A stretch of DNA of 64,000 nt from Paracoccus sp. SCSIO 75233 (GCF_027912675.1 NZ_CP115758.1:1-64000), one strand, 5' to 3'. Numbered from the stretch's first letter, positions 15,293-24,899 are shown. The notes: generated by a model from the letters alone, not told the origin. A program made the numbers and translations.

Positions 15293-17905
15293 CTACCCGG
15301 CCTCGCGTAGCCGCACCCGGATAAGGTCCTCGATTTCGCTGCGGATATCAAACTGGGTTTCCACTTCCAATTCGAGGGTCACTGCGATCGCGAAGCGTAT
15401 CTCTTCGTCTGGACTGAGACCTCCGCCGGAGTTGTCCCGGCATTGAACACGTATGGGAAGCACCGCACCCTGACCGTAGTTTGGCACAATCGGACCATCT
15501 TGAATCAGGCGTCGAGACCAGACAGTACCCCTCTTGATGATATTCGCGTCCAGTTCGCGGGCCCGCATGTCGAGGTTCCAGCCCTGATCCTCGATCAAAT
15601 TCCCCAAGAGATCGGTTCCATGCGGCACCGCTTCCAGAAGCGCCAGACGGTATCTAGCTCTGGTTGCAAGGACCGGAGAGAACCAGGCAATCGTTACCCA
15701 CATGGAACGGCCCAAGCGCTCACCGGCAAGCGAGGGTGGCAGAGGAACATCGAACAAAGCCGCACGGTCTTTGCGAATGGTTGCAGTGCCAATCAACGTG
15801 ACGCCATAGTCCGGCGCTTCCCGCATGAAGACTTCATTCAGCACCCCGTGACCAAAATGCCGACACACCTCCTCGCGTGCGTTCGAATGGTTGCCATTGA
15901 GCCGCGCCCGTTCCGACTCATAGTAGGCAATCGCATTCTCCGGCCATCGAGCTGCGTTCACGGCCAATGCTTTGGTAATCAGGGCAAGATCGCGTCTGCC
16001 GAGATTCTGTCCTTCGAAGGGTCCGTCGTCGCCCATGAGTTCGGTAGCGGCATTGACATGTGCGCGTGTTGCCAAAGCATTGCTGCAGCTCGTCCCTCTG
16101 ACACGATATTGAGAGGCTGCACCCCGCTGCACGGTTGCCGCATAAAGACCCGACCTTTGATACTGGTTGGGGACGGTTAGCCGCAGATGGGCGCCGATCG
16201 GAGACATGCGTAGATCGTGCTCGCCACCCGTGTGGACATAGTCGGGTTTGATCGACCGAAAGGCGCCGAGGCCCAGCCCTGACGAGACGGCAGTTAGAAC
16301 ACCCTCACCGCCGTCCAGAGAAATCATGCCTGCCGGCAGCGGCATCGTCGGGTCGGTGAGGTCCCGAGAGGCCGCGCCAACAGTGACCACGTTCACCGCT
16401 TCGCCGGGTGCAAGAAGCGTTCGAGTATGTCGCGCGACGCGCAAGGCCGCATCGATATGGGCTTTTTGCGCTTCAAGACCAGCATCCTCGAAGTCAATGG
16501 ACCTCATATTGGGGACGACCAAGCCGTCCGGAACGTTGCCTGCGGAGACTGTAAAAAGGATACCTTGGTTCTCCGCCCACCAATCAAGTAGCCGTGCAAG
16601 CGAACTGATCCGACCTGCAAAATGCGATCCACGCACGCCGATCGAGAAATTGACGATGAATGCTTCCGGTGCCAGTGGATCGTCACCCAAGAACGCGCGC
16701 GTTAGTGCGATGTGGACGAGGTCGACAAACAACTGATCGTCTGGCGAGGAGGCGCCATCCGCCCCGTCGACAAGCACTGGTATGGCGAGCAGACGAGCGC
16801 CATTTAGAGGGGCGCCATCAGCAACAAGGTCGCCTCTTAGGATCAGCGATGCCATGGAGGTCGCGTGGCGTCGGTGCTGCACCTGCGAGAGGCGTACCAG
16901 ATCGTGAACGTCCTCGATATCGACGCCACCGTCCAGGGCAGGATGACCGGCGATCGGTGTGCCATCAAGTAGCACGGCTCGTACGGGCGCGTTGGGATCA
17001 AAGGGTGTAAGATCGCCGAAATCGGTATCGGGTTCGTCGTCCGAGAGATCGGGAAGAGACTGACCTACGGTCTGGGGGAGCACGAACTGCAGCCCGTCTA
17101 TGGTCGCAAGACCGTCGGGAGCGAACGGATTTTCAAGCATCGCCCGAACAGCACCTGACGGCATGTCGATGAGCGCCGCTTCATAGATGAACCCATTGAG
17201 ATTGATCGAGCTGGTTCGCACAACCTCTCCGCCCAGTGCCTCAACCCGCGCCCGCGTATCCGTTTGCCATCTGTTCCGTTGCGCGCGGTTTGCTGTCGGC
17301 CAGATCTCCAGCTCGAGACGCATTGGCACAGCGTCATCGTCGGCAAGTTGCTTGAGCAGCTCCGCTTGGGCCTGGGGCGTCAACCGGTCCTGCGGTCCCC
17401 AAGGGCGGATGTCCGCGAGCAAATCGAATAGCTGCCACCATGGAGCCAGCCCGTATGGTTTTTCCTCGTCGTTTTGGTAGGCGCGCCAAAGCTGCAGCAT
17501 GCGTTGAAGGTCTGCTGCTGAGGGCATTGTCGCATAGAGCGTTGGTGCGGCAGCAGCAACATATTCATCAACGAGCTCGTCCGGGATTTCGTAATTATCG
17601 TCGAGCCGGTCCTCGATGAGCAACTCGAAGCCGATGCGCGCGGTGGCCTTCTGAAAGTTCTGGATGGGCAGCAGTGTCTCAAAAACAAGCGCTCGTTCTG
17701 GCGCAATGCCGGAAGGATCCTGGCGAAGAAGCACATCCGGCGCTTCACCCTGGAAGGCTTCTTCCAGACGCCTGAATGCTTCGCCAAATCGCGCGTCCTG
17801 ACCTTGGCGACCGGCGCCGCGCGGGCGTCGGCGCCGGTCTGGCGAACCTTTCAGACGAACGGTGAGTTCGGGATTAGGCAGTCGAAGGATCGGTCGATCT
17901 GTCAT
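15293..17905 (-). CDS. ietS: S8 subtilisin-family protease, IetS-like
   Basis: This 870-residue protease has the S8 triad Asp314 (VLLDGTPIAGHP), His347 (HATSMASL) and Ser606 (RGTSCSNALAT), with oxyanion Asn457 in SAGN. It has no signal peptide, so it should act in the cytoplasm. A long N-terminal extension (1-300) includes a basic stretch near residues 22-37, and a C-terminal domain of about 250 residues follows. It overlaps the upstream AAA ATPase gene by 32 bp. An AAA ATPase plus subtilase pair is the composition of the IetAS anti-phage system. The assignment rests on domain pairing. Confidence 0.85.
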   Translation of the reverse strand: MTDRPILRLPNPELTVRLKGSPDRRRRPRGAGRQGQDARFGEAFRRLEEAFQGEAPDVLLRQDPSGIAPERALVFETLLPIQNFQKATARIGFELLIEDRLDDNYEIPDELVDEYVAAAAPTLYATMPSAADLQRMLQLWRAYQNDEEKPYGLAPWWQLFDLLADIRPWGPQDRLTPQAQAELLKQLADDDAVPMRLELEIWPTANRAQRNRWQTDTRARVEALGGEVVRTSSINLNGFIYEAALIDMPSGAVRAMLENPFAPDGLATIDGLQFVLPQTVGQSLPDLSDDEPDTDFGDLTPFDPNAPVRAVLLDGTPIAGHPALDGGVDIEDVHDLVRLSQVQHRRHATSMASLILRGDLVADGAPLNGARLLAIPVLVDGADGASSPDDQLFVDLVHIALTRAFLGDDPLAPEAFIVNFSIGVRGSHFAGRISSLARLLDWWAENQGILFTVSAGNVPDGLVVPNMRSIDFEDAGLEAQKAHIDAALRVARHTRTLLAPGEAVNVVTVGAASRDLTDPTMPLPAGMISLDGGEGVLTAVSSGLGLGAFRSIKPDYVHTGGEHDLRMSPIGAHLRLTVPNQYQRSGLYAATVQRGAASQYRVRGTSCSNALATRAHVNAATELMGDDGPFEGQNLGRRDLALITKALAVNAARWPENAIAYYESERARLNGNHSNAREEVCRHFGHGVLNEVFMREAPDYGVTLIGTATIRKDRAALFDVPLPPSLAGERLGRSMWVTIAWFSPVLATRARYRLALLEAVPHGTDLLGNLIEDQGWNLDMRARELDANIIKRGTVWSRRLIQDGPIVPNYGQGAVLPIRVQCRDNSGGGLSPDEEIRFAIAVTLELEVETQFDIRSEIEDLIRVRLREAG

Positions 17906-18887
17906 CCCCGGTCACACTTCCATGCTGTGAGGCCCATGCGCCTATACGGTCCTTGACCAAAGTACGGAAGGTGACGTTTCCCTGTGCCAGTGCACGACGC
18001 CTGTGAATATCCATAAAAAAGTCTTCGGCCTCGGAAAAGTTCTTTGGGCAAATCGCGGCACGTAGGCGTTTGGCGGTATACCCGAAGTTATCGTGGAACT
18101 CCTTCATCCGGAGAGCAAAGTAATCTGTCATCTGATCATCTGTTGGTTTCCCGAGTTCCAGTTTGATTTCGAACCTTCGCCAGGTTGCGCGGTCAAGTAA
18201 TTCGGGGTGGTTCGTCGCGCCGACAAGGACACAATATGACGGAAGATCATCAAGTTGTAGCAGCAACGTCGTCACAACGCGTTTGATTTCTCCTGTTTCG
18301 TGGAGGTCTCCTCTTTCCTTTCCCAAGGCGTCGAACTCGTCGAAAAATAGAATGCATGGTTCCGTGCGTACGAAATCAAACATGCGCCGAAGTCGCGTCG
18401 CTGTGTCGCCGAGGTAGCTTGTGATGATTGCATCGTAACGCACCACGAACAGAGGCAAGGCTAACTCGTAAGCAAGACTCTCGGCCAAAGAGGTCTTGCC
18501 GTTTCCTGGCGGCCCAACGAGTAGCAACCTGTGCCGTGGTTCCAGCCCATGCGCTCTAAGAACATCGGCCCGATGCTGTTCTTCTATGAGTTCACCGCAG
18601 GCAGTTTGAACCTTCTTGTCCAGAAACAAGCTCGACATCGGGCGCTCGGGCTCACGTCGCTGTATTCCGCCAGAACCGTCTCGGAGCCGCATAGCCGGCT
18701 GCGATGAGCGCCCGTTAACTCCTGGTTTTGGCGGTACGGTCAGTGCCTTTGAAATCCGATCCGCGACTCCAGTATGCTTCTTCGATCGCTCGTCAGCGGC
18801 AATTGCTTCAGCTGTAACGCGAACGGAGTCTGTATCCCCGGACACCCCGGCCTTAACCAAATCGATGATGAGGTCGCTTCTCGCCAT
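17874..18887 (-). CDS. ietA: AAA ATPase, IetA-like
   Basis: The 337-residue ATPase has Walker A GPPGNGKTS (125-133), Walker B ILFFDEFDALG (about 180-189), sensor-type GATNHPELLDRATWRRFE with arginine fingers, and an N-terminal region of about 85 residues that may sense substrate. It is the first gene of the pair with the subtilase, which it overlaps. The pair resembles IetAS, where the ATPase is thought to control the protease. The ATG at 18887 opens the minus-strand unit. Confidence 0.85.
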   Translation of the reverse strand: MARSDLIIDLVKAGVSGDTDSVRVTAEAIAADERSKKHTGVADRISKALTVPPKPGVNGRSSQPAMRLRDGSGGIQRREPERPMSSLFLDKKVQTACGELIEEQHRADVLRAHGLEPRHRLLLVGPPGNGKTSLAESLAYELALPLFVVRYDAIITSYLGDTATRLRRMFDFVRTEPCILFFDEFDALGKERGDLHETGEIKRVVTTLLLQLDDLPSYCVLVGATNHPELLDRATWRRFEIKLELGKPTDDQMTDYFALRMKEFHDNFGYTAKRLRAAICPKNFSEAEDFFMDIHRRRALAQGNVTFRTLVKDRIGAWASQHGSVTGDDRSTDPSTA

Positions 18888-19053
18888 GACCCGCCTTAAA
18901 AATGTTCAACATGCTTCCCATCTGAATCATAGACGGATCGGGCGGAAAGTCACCCGATACTTAGGTTTTCACGCGGATTCAGAGGAAAAGGCGCTGATAA
19001 TGAGACACATGCAATTTGCTGAATTCTTCGTACCATGCTGTCAGGCTTTGGAT

Positions 19054-19115
19054 GTCCGAAATATGTAGCAAACTTCGGACTCGCGTATGTCCGAAATATG
19101 CGGTAATCTTCGGAC
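19054..19115 (+). promoter_or_regulatory. Tandem inverted-repeat operators of the AbiE operon
   Basis: Two identical dyads, GTCCGAA-N13-TTCGGAC, lie at 19054-19080 and 19089-19115, spaced 35 bp. The second ends at the base before the abiEi ATG. AbiEi antitoxins are known to repress their own operon through paired inverted repeats, so this is a strong operator call. There is no room for a Shine-Dalgarno sequence outside it. Confidence 0.8.
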
Positions 19116-19781
19116 ATGATGGATGCTAGATCACCTGCTGCTTTGCCCACTCAGATCCTTGATCGGATCAGTGCCGAACCTGCCAAGGTTTGGACGCCGG
19201 GAGATTTTGCGGATGCCGGTTCGCGCGAGGCCGTCGACAAGGCCCTCCAACGGCTTGCCAAGTCCGGCGAGCTCCGTCGTATCGAACGCGGCCTCTACGA
19301 CAAGCCGCGACTCAACAAACTGACCGGGAAACCGTCGGCACCGGACTATCGCGCTGTCATAGAAGCTGTCGCACGGCGGGACAAGGCGCGCTTTGTCGTA
19401 GACGGAATGACCGCGGCCAACACTCTCGGACTGACAAACGCCGTTCCAGCCAAGATTGAGGTCCTGGTCGATGCCCGCCTGAAACCCATCGAACTGGGCA
19501 ACCAAAAGATTGTCTTCAAGCATGCTGCGCCCAGTCGTTTGTATTGGGCGGGACGCCCTGGAATGTATCTTGTTCAGGCACTGCATTGGGTCCACGATAC
19601 CATGAGGGCTGAGACCGAGCGCTCGAAAGTCGATCGGACCATTCGAAAGCTCCTTACCGATAGTGACGGGGGGCCAAAACTAACCGAGGACCTTCGTATC
19701 GGTCTCTCGGCCATGCCGATATGGATGCAGGACATCCTGCGCAAACCGATCATGTCGGCAGGTGCGGAGAGAAACACATGA
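19116..19781 (+). CDS. abiEi: AbiEi-family antitoxin/repressor
   Basis: This 221-residue type IV antitoxin has an N-terminal winged helix (TQILDRISAEPAKVWTPGDFADAGSREAVDKALQRLAKSGELRRIERGLYDKP). A C-terminal antitoxin domain follows (KARFVVDGMTAANTLGLTNAVPAKIEVLVDARLKPI). It counteracts the nucleotidyltransferase toxin that follows, with a 4-bp overlap (ATGA). It should autorepress through the two dyads abutting its start. The ATG at 19116 has no Shine-Dalgarno sequence, which suggests a leaderless message. Confidence 0.88.
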   Translation: MMDARSPAALPTQILDRISAEPAKVWTPGDFADAGSREAVDKALQRLAKSGELRRIERGLYDKPRLNKLTGKPSAPDYRAVIEAVARRDKARFVVDGMTAANTLGLTNAVPAKIEVLVDARLKPIELGNQKIVFKHAAPSRLYWAGRPGMYLVQALHWVHDTMRAETERSKVDRTIRKLLTDSDGGPKLTEDLRIGLSAMPIWMQDILRKPIMSAGAERNT

Positions 19782-20815
19782 CGACAGAGGCGTTCTTGGA
19801 AGTCATCCGCGCGGAGCCCGCTGACCGCGCTGACCTCTTCCTCACGACGGCCCGGCGGCTCGGTTCACCCCTGATCAACATCGAGAAAGACTTCTGGGTG
19901 TGCTGGACACTCAACACCCTCTACCATCGGCTGCCGAAGGGCGGCCCGCGCCTTCTCTTCAAAGGCGGCACGTCGCTTTCAAAGGCCTATGGTCTGATCA
20001 ACCGGTTCTCGGAAGACATTGACGTCACCGTCTTCAGAGATGACCTCGGTCACCCTGGGAGCACTGCTGAGATCGCGGCACTTTCCAACAAGAAGCGGAA
20101 GGCTGCTCTTGACGCGATTGCAGCGGATTGCAGCCGCTATATCACCACAGAGCTTCTGGAGGCCGTCGCTGAAATTCTGGTAGCCGACACGGGGGGGACG
20201 GGTCGCGTCGAGATCGACGATAGCGATCCAAGTTCTCAAACGCTGCTGGTCTGGTATCCGCGGGTGGATGCATCTGAGACCGGATATGTGCAGGCCGCAG
20301 TCAAGATCGAGTCAGGCGCGAAATCCGCACTTGATCCGAACCGTCCCGTTACCATTGGTCCTTATATCGATGCTGATCTCGAAGCACTGGATCTTAGCGT
20401 GCCGGATGTCACGACGATTCATGCCGAGCGAACCTTCTGGGACAAGATCGTGATTGTTCACGGCTTGCGCAACTGGTTCGAGCGGCGCGGCGAACTTCGC
20501 CAGGACGGGCAGCGGATTTCCCGACATTACTACGATCTGCATTCGCTCCTGCTCTCGGATGTTGGCGCCTCGGCCGTCGCCGATCTGGCTCTCGGTGCGG
20601 ATTGCATTGAGCATGCCCGAACGTTCTTCAGTAGACCGGATTACGACCTCGCAGCCGCCGCACCCGGTACGTACGCCCTTCGGCCCGTAGGCCACATGAT
20701 TGATCGATTGGCCCGGGACTACGACAACACTAGGGCGATGATCTTTGGTGACGCCCCCGATTTCGGGGATATCCTATCGTCGATCGACGAGATCGAGGAC
20801 AGGTTGAACGGCTGA
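19778..20815 (+). CDS. abiEii: AbiEii/AbiGii-family nucleotidyltransferase toxin
   Basis: This 345-residue toxin starts at ATG 19778 (MTTEAFLEVIR), overlapping the antitoxin stop. FKGGTSLSKAYGLINRFSEDIDV contains the GGTxLxK nucleotide-binding motif and the catalytic DID acidic pair. HAERTFWDKIVIVHGLRNW and HYYDLHSLL are typical C-terminal blocks. AbiEii toxins block growth after phage infection, and members act on nucleic acids such as tRNA ends. The pair serves abortive infection and plasmid maintenance. Confidence 0.88.
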   Translation: MTTEAFLEVIRAEPADRADLFLTTARRLGSPLINIEKDFWVCWTLNTLYHRLPKGGPRLLFKGGTSLSKAYGLINRFSEDIDVTVFRDDLGHPGSTAEIAALSNKKRKAALDAIAADCSRYITTELLEAVAEILVADTGGTGRVEIDDSDPSSQTLLVWYPRVDASETGYVQAAVKIESGAKSALDPNRPVTIGPYIDADLEALDLSVPDVTTIHAERTFWDKIVIVHGLRNWFERRGELRQDGQRISRHYYDLHSLLLSDVGASAVADLALGADCIEHARTFFSRPDYDLAAAAPGTYALRPVGHMIDRLARDYDNTRAMIFGDAPDFGDILSSIDEIEDRLNG

Positions 20816-21014
20816 TGGTGGACTTGCGTCAGGTTTGACGAGGAGTTGCCTCTGTGTCAGATCGCGTGACATTGATAGGCTGCCTTGGTCCATGTCGGGT
20901 TATGTCCGAGGTATCAACGTCTAATTAGGGCTACGCCTCGAAACATATAAGGGACACAATCTCCAAAAAATGGTCTGCATAAAGGGGATGGTGGAGGAAG
21001 AATCTCGTTGTAGG

Positions 21015-22217
21015 TCACGCGCCCTTGGCTCCTCGGCAGCGGGCATCTTGAGCGGGGTCCACCCAGCCCTCGAGCGCTATACCGACGCTGTAGTCCTTCT
21101 CGGCTCGCCTGAGCTCGTGGTGGCGCTCGACCGCCGCCAAGCGTTGGACCTCGATCCGATTCTTCATCTCTGCGCTCGCGTTGAATTCCTTCGCAAATCC
21201 CCCGATGCGACTCCAAGTTCCGTGCAGCCTCGGCGGGTTTGCAAGAATCTGCTTCATCTCTTCGTCGAATAGCATCGTTAGAGCCAGCGTGACGTTCTCC
21301 TCCGCCCTCCTCTCGGCTTGCGGCGCAGTCCTGAACCTCGCCGCAACATCTGCAATTCGGTGGAGCTCAGTAAGCGCGATGATATCGGCGCGCACCAATT
21401 CATCAACATGCTTTGCGAAGCGACTCGATGCGAGCCATCGTTTGGAATCGAGAACGTCTTCCAGAATTCCGTCCAGCTTCTGATCGATGCGCACGAACCA
21501 ATCCTCGAGCAGACCGTCAAGCTCGCCTCGCTCCAACAACGACACCCAAGCCTCGCAATGCCAGTCCCCCACCGTCCGGACTTTGGCCGCCAGCATGTTG
21601 GAAAATGCCTGCGGCAGGCCTTCTGACGGCATCCGTCCGACGATCTTTTCGATCGTCGCCTCATCTGCAAACGAAAGAGTATCGTCGAAGGCTGCCTCGA
21701 ATAGCCGATGTCCCGGGTCAGCTGCGATCGCGTGGATAATCGGTGTCCAGAGTTTCTTGGCGCTGTGGTGCTTGCCATATGCCCATAGTGGTTGCGGCAC
21801 ACCGACGAACATCCGGATGCAAGCCTCAAACCTTCCAGGACCGACAAGTGCCTCCATTTGCGCCGCATCGCGACCCGCAAGATCTTGGCAACCGGTGATC
21901 GCTTCGATGATCGCAGGATTGACGTCGCGCCGCGTCAGGAGGGTGGCGTCCACCCAACGACGGTCGCTCCGCGGCTCGCCGACCCAAGCGATGAATCGGT
22001 TGTGCTCATCTTGGGTCAGTAGATTCCAATCGTCGGCGATATCGGCCGCTATCACGACCCGGGCGCCGGTGTCGACAAGGCCGTAGAGCTGCTCGAACAC
22101 CTCGGCGCGCGCCTCTGGTCGCGCTACGCGCAGTAGCGGTTCGATCATCCCGAGTTCATAATCGTCGACGAAATATTCCCGCACTCGCTCGACCAACCGC
22201 CGACTCCAAGCGACCAC
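21015..22217 (-). CDS. Hypothetical 400-residue protein, probably 5'-truncated
   Basis: I do not recognise the family. It is a helical, charged protein with repeated stretches of about 40 residues (RPEARAEVFEQLYGLVDTG, GQDLAGRD-like and RMPSEGLPQAFSNMLAAKV) suggesting an alpha-solenoid, with no catalytic motif. It starts at GTG right where a truncated recombinase gene ends (about 22225). The true N-terminus is therefore probably lost, and this may be the C-terminal part of a larger defence protein. It sits just right of the AbiE pair. Confidence 0.6.
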   Translation of the reverse strand: MVAWSRRLVERVREYFVDDYELGMIEPLLRVARPEARAEVFEQLYGLVDTGARVVIAADIADDWNLLTQDEHNRFIAWVGEPRSDRRWVDATLLTRRDVNPAIIEAITGCQDLAGRDAAQMEALVGPGRFEACIRMFVGVPQPLWAYGKHHSAKKLWTPIIHAIAADPGHRLFEAAFDDTLSFADEATIEKIVGRMPSEGLPQAFSNMLAAKVRTVGDWHCEAWVSLLERGELDGLLEDWFVRIDQKLDGILEDVLDSKRWLASSRFAKHVDELVRADIIALTELHRIADVAARFRTAPQAERRAEENVTLALTMLFDEEMKQILANPPRLHGTWSRIGGFAKEFNASAEMKNRIEVQRLAAVERHHELRRAEKDYSVGIALEGWVDPAQDARCRGAKGA

Positions 22218-22453
22218 GATCGGCGACTGTCAACGATGCAGACCTGGTTCAATAGCGTCGACAATTTCCAGCGCGGTGCCATTTCGCCCAACCAGTCTTC
22301 GATCATCTGGCGATCCACTGCAGGGTGCCGGAGCGCAACATCTTCGAAGCTGCGAAGGAACCAGCGATACGTGGGTCTGCTTCCCGGCCGGAACTGCGAC
22401 TTCTCCAGAAAGGCGTCGATGATGGTGCGATCGGGATCGTGCCAGGCGCTCAT
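22145..22453 (-). pseudogene. Truncated second tyrosine recombinase of an array
   Basis: The frame begins MSAWHDPDRTIIDAFLE, overlapping the upstream recombinase stop by 4 bp (ATGA), as in recombinase arrays. It has the N-terminal SAM-like domain (PTYRWFLRSFEDVALRHPAV) only. Homology stops near 22230 after about 75 residues, and the frame then runs into the orphan gene's DNA. The catalytic domain and any third recombinase are missing. Confidence 0.65.
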
Positions 22454-23679
22454 GACAGCACCTCCGATCCGGGCACGTCGAGCGCTACCGCCCGCAAATC
22501 TTCGGTGGCAAGTTTGAGATAGGTGTTGGTGGACTCGGTTGATCGGTGCCCGAGCACGTCGCCGATGATCTTTTGCGGAACCGACGCCCGCAGCAGTTCA
22601 ACCGCACGCGCGTGGCGGAAGATATGCGGTCCACGTTTTCCCACCGGGGTGACGCCCGCTGCCGCCAGACGTCTTTTGACCATGCCGTGCAAGTTCGTCA
22701 TCCGGGTATAGGGTGCAAGAGAGCGGATGAAGATTTCCCGGCATTCGACCTGCGGGCGCCCGGCACGCAGATAGTCAAGCAGCGCATCGCCGACCGGCGT
22801 CAGAAGCGGCATGGTGGAACAGGCATTGGTTTTGGTGTGCCGGATCCGCAGCGAATCCGCGCGCCAGTCGATGTCGTCGAGCCGGAGATTGCAGATCTCG
22901 CCTTGCCGCAACCCGTAGGTGGCAAGCATCAGCAAAATGGCATGGTCGCGCAGGCCCCTCGGCGACCTGTCTCTGCCGGTGGCCTCCAGAACCAGATCGA
23001 TCTGGCTGCGGCTCAGGATCGAGGGAACATCCTCGTAGGCATAGAGCATGGGGCCGATGACCTGTGGGCTCAGATCGGTCGGAACCCGCCCCGACTGATG
23101 GAGATAGCGTAGCAGCGAACGGAGCCATGCGGCAGAACCCGAGAGCGATATCCGGCGCAGACCGATGGCGCGCATGTCCATGTAGTGATCGATATCGCGC
23201 ACGGCCATTGCCGAGAGATCGTCGGCGCCGCTGCGGCAGAAGTACCAATCCAGAAAGCGCCGCGCCTCCCGTGAGCGCGCGTCGATCGTCGCATCTGACA
23301 GACCGCGTTCGTCACGCATCCAGTTCCCGTAATCATGGCAAATGGCGTGCCGGAGCATCGCACCCGATTCGATTTCTGTTTCAGGCGGCCACGTGCCTTG
23401 GGCGAGGCGGAGCAACCTGCCGATCGCTGTTTGCGGCAGCCTGTGCCAGCGTGAGCTGGGCGGACGACCGTAGCGATCCTGAAAGCAAAGGACTGCGTGG
23501 CGGAAATACTGATCGACCTGCGCTGGCGTCACCATCGTCACCGGCATGCCACGCTCAGCCAGGTAGTCCAGGAACCGGCGGGCGTAGAGCCGATGGTTGG
23601 TCACGACCACCGGATTGTAGTTCTGCTCCATGAGCGATTTCGCAAGCTCTTCGATCAGCTCGTCGTGCAATTTCAACAT
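22450..23679 (-). CDS. Tyrosine recombinase, first gene of a truncated array
   Basis: This 409-residue recombinase starts at ATG 23679 (MLKLHDELIEELAKSLMEQ), preceded by AGGAG. Catalytic residues are Arg in TYGLRQGEICNLRLDDIDW, HxxR in HIFRHARAVELLR, His in LGHRSTESTNTY and Tyr in NTYLKLA. It is coupled to a second recombinase that is cut short. It differs from the trio at 24-29 kb, so it is the remnant of a separate recombinase-array element. Confidence 0.85.
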   Translation of the reverse strand: MLKLHDELIEELAKSLMEQNYNPVVVTNHRLYARRFLDYLAERGMPVTMVTPAQVDQYFRHAVLCFQDRYGRPPSSRWHRLPQTAIGRLLRLAQGTWPPETEIESGAMLRHAICHDYGNWMRDERGLSDATIDARSREARRFLDWYFCRSGADDLSAMAVRDIDHYMDMRAIGLRRISLSGSAAWLRSLLRYLHQSGRVPTDLSPQVIGPMLYAYEDVPSILSRSQIDLVLEATGRDRSPRGLRDHAILLMLATYGLRQGEICNLRLDDIDWRADSLRIRHTKTNACSTMPLLTPVGDALLDYLRAGRPQVECREIFIRSLAPYTRMTNLHGMVKRRLAAAGVTPVGKRGPHIFRHARAVELLRASVPQKIIGDVLGHRSTESTNTYLKLATEDLRAVALDVPGSEVLS

Positions 23680-23777
23680 GAATGTCTCCTCAGACGGTTG
23701 GAAAGCCGCCGAGGTTTGCAATCAAAATAATGCGCAGCAAAGCCCGCGCTGATATCCAGAAGCCAAGGAAAACAAAA

Positions 23778-24164
23778 ATGAATCCCGGACACCTTCGCAT
23801 TATCGCGTCCTCGCGATTACGGACCATCCATCACAATCTCGAGGCGGCGTTGACCGCGACCGGGGTCAATGATGTCTCCGGTCAGACCAACGCGTCGGCC
23901 GCCAAGGCCTCGGCCAAATCCCGGTTCGAGAGCACCAAGCAGCGGTTCTTTAACCACCTGCTGATGGGCATGAAGGCCCGGACCGTCATCCGTGCCATTG
24001 AAAATGATTTGGCCGAGGGATTTGCCTGCGTGATCCAGGTGGTCTCCACGGGCGAGAGCTTGTTGAAGCGTCGGCTTGAAGCGATGGACCCCGAAGACGA
24101 GCTGGTCGAGGGCGCGTTGACGCCTCGGGATTACGTTTTATCCCAAGCTCGGGATAAGACGTAA
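23778..24164 (+). CDS. Hypothetical protein ending in the mobile-element boundary
   Basis: This 128-residue basic, helical protein is of unknown function (MNPGHLRIIASSRLRTIHHNLEAALTATG). It is divergent from the recombinase at 23679. Its stop codon TAA at 24162 is made by the first bases of the 147-bp terminal repeat, so the natural C-terminus may have been replaced by DYVLSQARDKT. Possibly it is an accessory gene of the truncated recombinase array. Confidence 0.55.
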   Translation: MNPGHLRIIASSRLRTIHHNLEAALTATGVNDVSGQTNASAAKASAKSRFESTKQRFFNHLLMGMKARTVIRAIENDLAEGFACVIQVVSTGESLLKRRLEAMDPEDELVEGALTPRDYVLSQARDKT

Positions 24165-24165
24165 T
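24130..24165. other. Hyphenated palindrome at the element's left edge, possible recombination core site
   Basis: Arms attacgttttatccc and gggataagacgtaat (14 of 15 matching) flank the 6-bp spacer aagctc. Symmetric arms around a 6-8 bp spacer are the usual form of tyrosine-recombinase core sites. The right arm overlaps the terminal repeat. At the right boundary only a diverged half-site is visible (10 of 14). Confidence 0.5.
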
Positions 24166-24308
24166 ATGCCGCGTCACCGTTATGCGGAGTTCTGGATTTC
24201 AAGTTGTTGTTCTGGTGATTCATTTTCGGGTTTCCGCTTTGGATAATCATGATGCCTCTGCTCTCAATCGCAGAAGGACATCCCCCATGAACTCCCCCTC
24301 GAACTCTC
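24162..24308 (+). repeat. Left 147-bp terminal inverted repeat
   Basis: This matches the complement of 31830-31976 along its whole length as far as I can compare by eye. It includes the promoter region and first codons (MNSPSNS) of the first recombinase. Confidence 0.88.
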
Positions 24309-24899
24309 AACGCCGTGCGCGCGATGGCGCCGACAACGTCGCTTTGGTCGCCGCGTACCACGCCGACAATCCCGGGCTTTCCCCGGGCGCGTTGAGCGCT
24401 GCCCGTCACTTTCTGAAGTGGGCGCAGGCGCGGAAAGTCCCTGTCCGTGACCTCGACGCGTCGGCTATTGGCAGGTTTCTTCGACACCGCTGCCGCTGCG
24501 GTCGCTACAGCCCCAATCAATTGCGAAGCCCGATGTACGCCACCTATACCCGGCGGTTTCTTCGATATCTCGAAGAGACCGGCATGATTGCGATTCCTAG
24601 TGACACGGCGCGGTTCGGCGCGCATTTGGAGGCATTTGGGAAGAAGCTCGACATCGCAGGCTACAGCAAGGTGTCATGCACAACACTGCTCAGCCACGCC
24701 AGCCACTTTGCCGAATGGGTCCTCCAGCAGCGAGTCCCGGTGACGGCAATCGGTGACGGAACCATCGATCAGTTTGCGCGGCACGAATGCCGATGCGGGG
24801 AGATGACCAAGCATGGCGACAGGGTTGTCCGTCGTCAGAACATTTGGCGCAGATTGGGGCGTAGACTAGCGGAGAGCGGGCCTCGTCTGGGATTTGATG

